Program-made: the position numbers and the translations under genes
Part shown: piece by piece, positions 59,932 to 64,000 of the stretch
Layout of the letters: the number at the start of each line of letters is the position of its first letter
Numbering within the stretch: the first letter of the stretch is position 1
Source of the DNA: Oryzias latipes
Taxonomy: Eukaryota > Chordata > Actinopteri > Beloniformes > Adrianichthyidae
NCBI RefSeq assembly: GCF_002234675.1
Contig: NC_019863.2
Coordinates: 805,109-869,108, forward strand
DNA: 64,000 nt
Direction of reading: 5' to 3'
Notes under the pieces: generated by a model
The model's input: the letters and a program-made list of their open reading frames with translations, nothing else
The model's database searches: none
Told to the model about the DNA's origin: nothing

Positions 59932-62565
59932 CTAAGTCATGGAGTTAGCTATGGGAGACCAGAGAGACAGAATTCTTTCAAAGTTACTTGAACTTTGGGC
60001 TGACATTCTTTCCAAGCTGATATGATCAAGCAGCAGATTTCTGTGTTGACTTATATTTATATTTTTCTTGTTTTTCCAATTTATTGAAATAGTTTTTTTA
60101 GCAATACAAAGAGTTATGAAAATGATAGATACTAATCCTCTTTCTACATCGATGGCACTAATGTCACCAAGCACACAAAGTGACGGTGAAGCCGTGATTG
60201 AAACCTTAAGCCAGACTGATAGATCGGCACATACCTGCTGCCAGAGAGCCTGGACAGGCGTGCAGAACCATAGTGCATGCATGTAATTGTCGGGTAGATT
60301 ACTATCACAGTGCTCACAAATGTCTGAGTTACTGAGACCCATCTTGAACATCCTCTGTCCAGTGTAGTAAATTCTGTGAAGAGTTTTGAAATGGATTAGC
60401 TGCAGATTTGGACTTTTTGTCAGTTTAAAGGTGTTTAGACAAAGTTCTGACCAAAAACTTTCATCTGTGCTGATGCTCAAATCCGCATCCCATTTTGTTG
60501 TCTGAAGTGAAATATTATTATCTAAATTACATAAAAGTTTGTATATTTTGGAGAGAGTTTTTTTCATTGAGAAATTAATCAGAGTGGTAACTACATCTGG
60601 TAGCTTCAAATCGTCTCTGTATTTAAACTTTTTAGTAATAATTGATTTAAGTTGCTGATATTCCAAGTTATTTATTCCATGTTTGTCTTGAAGTTCCTGG
60701 AGAGTTATGAATCTTCTATCAATAATTATGTGCTCTAGTTGTTGTATGCCCCCTGCTTGCCAAGCTGGGAAGTGAATGATTTTTTTGTTTACAAGGATGT
60801 CTGGGTTAATCCAGATGGGTGTCATTTTGCACGGTTGAATTGATGATTTTGACATTTTGAGAAATTCCCACCAGGCTGTTAAAGTGGCATTTATATGAAT
60901 AGTTTTGGAACAATCTTGTTTTTTAACTGTTTGGCTAATAAATGGCAGATCTGATAGGTTGATCTTTCCACATAACGCCTGTTCCAAGTCTAACCATGAG
61001 TTGGTTTCTGGATTATTTTTTAACCATTTTAAGATGTATTGTAATCTATTTGCAAGAAAGTAATTGTGAAAGTTAGGTAGTTCTAAGCCTCCACAGCTTT
61101 TTGCAGATTTTAAAGTTTTTAGACTATTTCTTGCAGGTTTATCGTTCCATAAAAAGCTTGATATGGATGAGTCTAATGTTTTGAACCATTTTAGTGGCGG
61201 TTGTGTGGGAATCATTGAGAAGACATAATTAACTTTAGGTAAGATTTTCATTTTTACCGTGGCTACTTTGCCCATAAGGGACAGAGGCAGGTTGGTCCAG
61301 CGTGTTAGATCGTCCTGTATGTTTTTCAGTAATGGGCTGTAGTTTAGCTGCACCAGTTCTGATAGTTTGGGGGAAAAATTGATACCTAGATATTTGATAT
61401 TTCCTGATTTAACTGGTATTGTGAGTCTTTGTTCCGCATTCCTGTTGAGTGGTAATAAAACAGACTTATTCCAATTAATGGAATAGTCTGATATGGAGGA
61501 GAACTCATTAATGATTGTTGCTGTTTCATTTACAGAATGTAAATTCCTTAAAAACAGTAATATGTCATCCGCATAAAGACTAATTTTATGATGGCTGTGT
61601 TTGGTTTTTATTCCTATAATGCTCTCATTCTGTCTTATTGCTGCAGCTAGAGGCACAATGAATATAGCAAAAAGAGAAGGAGAGAGTGGGCAGCCCTGTC
61701 TGGTTCCTCTTCCAAGAAAAAACCTGTTTGAAGTCTGTTTATTAGTTCTAACTGATGCATTGGGGTTGTGATATAATATTTTGATCCAATTGATGAATGA
61801 TTGTCCAAAACCAAACTTATGGAGGGCAGCATTAAGGAACTTCCAATTAACTCTGTCAAAAGCTTTTTCAGCATCCAGCGATAGTACCGTCATTTCCTGG
61901 TTTTCAATGGTGGCAAAGTCTATTATATTAACAAGTCTTCGGACATTGTCATCCGAGTGTCTGCCTTTGATGAATCCAGTTTGGTCGAAGTGAATTATGT
62001 GAGGAGTAATTTTTTCTATTCTCTGTGCTAGTGCTTTACAGATAATTTTTACATCTGCATTGATTAGAGAAATAGGGCGATAGCTTGAAGGACTAGTGGG
62101 ATCTTTGTCTGGTTTTAGAAGAAGAATTATGTTGGCTGAGTTCATGTTAGGTGGTAGTGATTGGCTCTCATTAATAAATTGGACCGTTTTATAAAATGTT
62201 GGTGCCAGTTGTTCCCAGAATTCTTTATAAAACTCAGCAGGAAAGCCGTCAGGCCCTGGTGCTTTACCATTGGGCATAAGTAACAGAGCTTCATGAAGTT
62301 CAGACAACGAGAGCGGAGAGTCTAAGTTTGTGATTTGATCCTCATTTAGCCTGGGTAGGTTTACATTATTAAGAAATGAGTCAATACTTCGCTCTGACGG
62401 ATTGATCTGTGGTGTGTACAAGTTTTTATAAAAGTTTTCAAATGCGTTATTAATCTTGACCGGGTCATGAGTGACATTTCCTGTTTGGTCCGTAATAGAG
62501 TTGTTAATTTTAAGCTGATTAGCCAAAAAATTTGCCAGATTTATTAGAGTTTTCAAATCTTTCAA
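59932..62565 (-). CDS. L1-like ORF2 protein: reverse transcriptase to C-terminal zinc knuckle
   Basis: An 877-codon open frame with all landmarks of L1-type RT. PNGKAPGPDGFPAEFYKEFW (about 98-117), SYRPISLINADVKI (161-174), DQTGFIKGR (194-202), LDAEKAFDRVNW (230-241), GTRQGCPLSPSLFAIF (287-302) and SLYADDILLF (329-338), the catalytic YADD. A C-terminal C-x2-C-x9-H-x4-C knuckle (CEHCDSN...HALWFC) lies at about 750-768. The frame is intact to TAG, but the upstream part is in another frame across a stop at 62598, so the full ORF2 cannot be made by this copy. The ATG is only the first in the open stretch, not a true start. Confidence 0.88.
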   Translation of the reverse strand: MKDLKTLINLANFLANQLKINNSITDQTGNVTHDPVKINNAFENFYKNLYTPQINPSERSIDSFLNNVNLPRLNEDQITNLDSPLSLSELHEALLLMPNGKAPGPDGFPAEFYKEFWEQLAPTFYKTVQFINESQSLPPNMNSANIILLLKPDKDPTSPSSYRPISLINADVKIICKALAQRIEKITPHIIHFDQTGFIKGRHSDDNVRRLVNIIDFATIENQEMTVLSLDAEKAFDRVNWKFLNAALHKFGFGQSFINWIKILYHNPNASVRTNKQTSNRFFLGRGTRQGCPLSPSLFAIFIVPLAAAIRQNESIIGIKTKHSHHKISLYADDILLFLRNLHSVNETATIINEFSSISDYSINWNKSVLLPLNRNAEQRLTIPVKSGNIKYLGINFSPKLSELVQLNYSPLLKNIQDDLTRWTNLPLSLMGKVATVKMKILPKVNYVFSMIPTQPPLKWFKTLDSSISSFLWNDKPARNSLKTLKSAKSCGGLELPNFHNYFLANRLQYILKWLKNNPETNSWLDLEQALCGKINLSDLPFISQTVKKQDCSKTIHINATLTAWWEFLKMSKSSIQPCKMTPIWINPDILVNKKIIHFPAWQAGGIQQLEHIIIDRRFITLQELQDKHGINNLEYQQLKSIITKKFKYRDDLKLPDVVTTLINFSMKKTLSKIYKLLCNLDNNISLQTTKWDADLSISTDESFWSELCLNTFKLTKSPNLQLIHFKTLHRIYYTGQRMFKMGLSNSDICEHCDSNLPDNYMHALWFCTPVQALWQQVCADLSVWLKVSITASPSLCVLGDISAIDVERGLVSIIFITLCIAKKTISINWKNKKNINISQHRNLLLDHISLERMSAQSSSNFERILSLWSPIANSMT

Positions 62566-62597
62566 GTCGTAGCCTTTGTATTTGAAATTGTGTTCGT

Positions 62598-63642
62598 TTA
62601 TTGATGGTCATTTAACTGCAGCTTTAAATTTTTCAGATCTCCCAGAATGTGTTCCTGTGCAGAAGCAGCATAAGCAGTCTCCAGGGTTTTGATTTTATTT
62701 TCTAATTCTAATAAATCTGTTTCCTCTTTGCGTTTTTTATGCGTTGAATAAGAAATAATTTTCCCTCTCATGACTGCTTTTGCTGTTTCCCAAAGAATAC
62801 ACTGTGAAATATCGGAAGTATTGTTGAATTCTAAGAAGGTTGCCCACTCTTTTTTTAAAGAATTCAATAAATTCCTGGTCCTTTAACAGAGACGTATTAA
62901 ACCTCCAGGTTGTACCAGAGGGTGTGGATATTTCCCTAGAAATATTTACAGAGACTGGTGCATGATCACTGATAATAATCGGATGAATTTTGGAACTTTT
63001 AATTTCTTTTAAAAGAGATTTACTGATTAATAAATAGTCTAAACGGGAGTGAGTGGTGAACTGGAGAAAAAAAAAGGTGAACCCTTTAGTGCTTGGATGA
63101 CATGAGCGCCACGCGTCGCAGAGACCCGAATCATTCATGTACTGCTGTAGGATACATGCAGACTGCCATGTACGCTGGTTTGCTGCTGTGCTGAGTCTGT
63201 CAAGTTCAGGGTCCAGAATCAGATTGACGTCTCCCCCTATAATGATTGTGGAGTCAGAGTGAACCGAGAGTGAGGTGAAGAATCTGTGAAAGAAGGAAGA
63301 GTCGTCAACATTCGGGCCATAGATACTGGCTATGCAATAGTCCTTATTCTGAATGGATATATTAATAATTACAAATCTACCTTCTGGGTCAGTAACTGTA
63401 TCCTTATGGGAAAATGTAATGTTTTTATTAATTAAAACCGCAACTCCTCTTTGCTTGGAATTATAACGAGAAGAATACATGACTGGAAATCGTGAGCAGC
63501 ACAGGAGTTGGTGAGATGGGTTACACAATGGGTCTCCTGCAGTAAGGCTATATCGATCAATCAGGTGAGATAACACTTTCAATCTCTTTGGCCCAGAGCC
63601 AAATCCACGCACATTCCAGCTAACGATGTTAAGACTGTTCAT
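62598..63642 (-). pseudogene. L1-like ORF2 endonuclease domain, frameshifted
   Basis: The frame 63642-62737 starts MNSLNIVSWNVRGFG, the usual APE endonuclease start, and contains RGVAVLIN, IYGPN, GGDVNLILD, SRLDYLLIS and IISDHAPVSV. The catalytic stretch IDIALLQETH is present at about 63540-63570 but in a different frame, so the printed frame passes through nonsense residues there. Another shift lies near 62870 at a run of seven T, after which the correct frame (KEWATFLEFNNTSDISQCIL) runs to a stop at 62598. At least three shifts mean the domain is dead in this copy. Confidence 0.85.
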
Positions 63643-64000
63643 AGCTGTTCTAACCGGGAGAGTGCAAGGCTAAATAGTGCGTGGTCCAGTGCGTGTGCGC
63701 GTGCCCGCTGTGCATGTCTGCTGCACCGAAAAGCGCTGTGCGTTGTTGCTGAACGTTTCCTGGCTGTGAGCTGCATGTCCTATGTGAGCCTAAATGAGAT
63801 TTTTTTTGCAGTTTATCAACGTGTGTGTGCGGGATTGCGTGTGCATGCCCTTGTGCGCGCTATTATGCGTTTGCGCCCGTTTCATGCATAAAAAAAAAAC
63901 TCACCTTGGTTGCGTTGCCTTTACCTGATTCACACACGAGGAAAGGGGAGGGGGGGGGGCAAGAGAAAAGAGAGAGGGAAAGAGAAAGAACAAACAACAA
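63643..64000 (-). other. Sequence upstream of the L1-like ORF2
   Basis: In element orientation this would be the ORF1-ORF2 spacer or 5' UTR. It is CpG-bearing with GTGCGTGTGCGCGTGCC. No ORF1 coding is recognised. It ends in a purine-rich tract (63935-63991). Confidence 0.45.

Larger units (their letters stand above)
57620..64000 (-). mobile_element. L1-like LINE, at least 6.3 kb, extending past the right edge
   Basis: In element orientation (minus strand): an endonuclease region (63642-62737, frameshifted), reverse transcriptase to C-terminus (62565-59932, open), then a roughly 2.3-kb 3' region. That region starts with about 2 kb of G-rich sequence and ends in AT-balanced sequence (CACCTGAGCACAGGTG around 57855-57875). 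ORF1 is not visible and is probably beyond 64000 or lost. The element fills the space after HGH1 exon 6, in opposite orientation to that gene. Confidence 0.82.

Noticed and set aside
57871..59991. Many long overlapping ORFs on both strands (up to 339 and 254 codons), proline/arginine- or glycine/tryptophan-rich
   Set aside because: The region is so GC-rich that stop codons are rare in every frame. The products are low-complexity without domains, and position downstream of the L1 RT marks it as a 3' UTR.

Overview
The window is genomic DNA from a ray-finned fish, most likely an acanthopterygian of medaka or cichlid type; I cannot name the species. Four protein-coding genes with vertebrate exon-intron structure are present, and introns and intergenic DNA are packed with repeats of teleost type: hAT and Tc1 elements, foldback MITEs, L1, L2, Rex1-like and RTE-like LINEs, tRNA-like SINEs and long microsatellites. 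There are no bacterial features.

Layout. (1) 1-6.5 kb, minus strand: first three coding exons of IPPK (inositol-pentakisphosphate 2-kinase); the rest of the gene lies off the left edge. Its large third intron holds an internally deleted hAT transposase relic with a 29-base G run. (2) 6.5-10.5 kb: intergenic repeats ending in a 148-bp (GAAA)n tract that stops 186 bp before the RBBP5 start codon. (3) 10.58-25.4 kb, plus strand: complete RBBP5, 14 coding exons and 562 codons, with a decayed Tc1 element carrying nested insertions in intron 6 and a 1-kb terminal-inverted-repeat element in intron 12. (4) 26.2-27.4 kb: a hAT element with a perfect 8-bp target duplication, itself hit by an LTR. (5) 27.6-35.8 kb, plus: complete TMEM263-like gene, 3 coding exons and 127 aa, with a hAT inside a hAT in intron 1. 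(6) 36-46.4 kb: a repeat block with a Rex1-like fragment, a 3.5-kb THAP-domain transposon with about 400-bp terminal inverted repeats, a Gypsy protease relic, two L1 ORF1 relics, an R2/R4-type restriction-like endonuclease relic, and a 1.38-kb near-perfect palindromic element. (7) 46.5-56.6 kb, plus: HGH1 exons 1-6, including a probable GC-AG intron; the final exons lie beyond the right edge. (8) 55-64 kb: L2, Tc1 and hAT pieces, then a 6-kb minus-strand L1-like element with an 877-codon reverse-transcriptase ORF, a frameshifted endonuclease ORF and a roughly 2-kb very GC-rich 3' region.

The genes are ordinary housekeeping genes without an obvious shared pathway: RBBP5 is a core subunit of the MLL/SET1 H3K4 methyltransferases, IPPK makes phytic acid (IP6), HGH1 is an eEF2-folding cochaperone and TMEM263 is a small two-pass membrane protein. 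The unusual material is in the mobile DNA, chiefly the palindromic element at 45.0-46.4 kb, the THAP transposon, and several nested insertions whose order is fixed by target-site duplications. I found no CRISPR array, operon, tRNA or rRNA gene. All assignments come from reading the sequence and remembered family features; no search was run.
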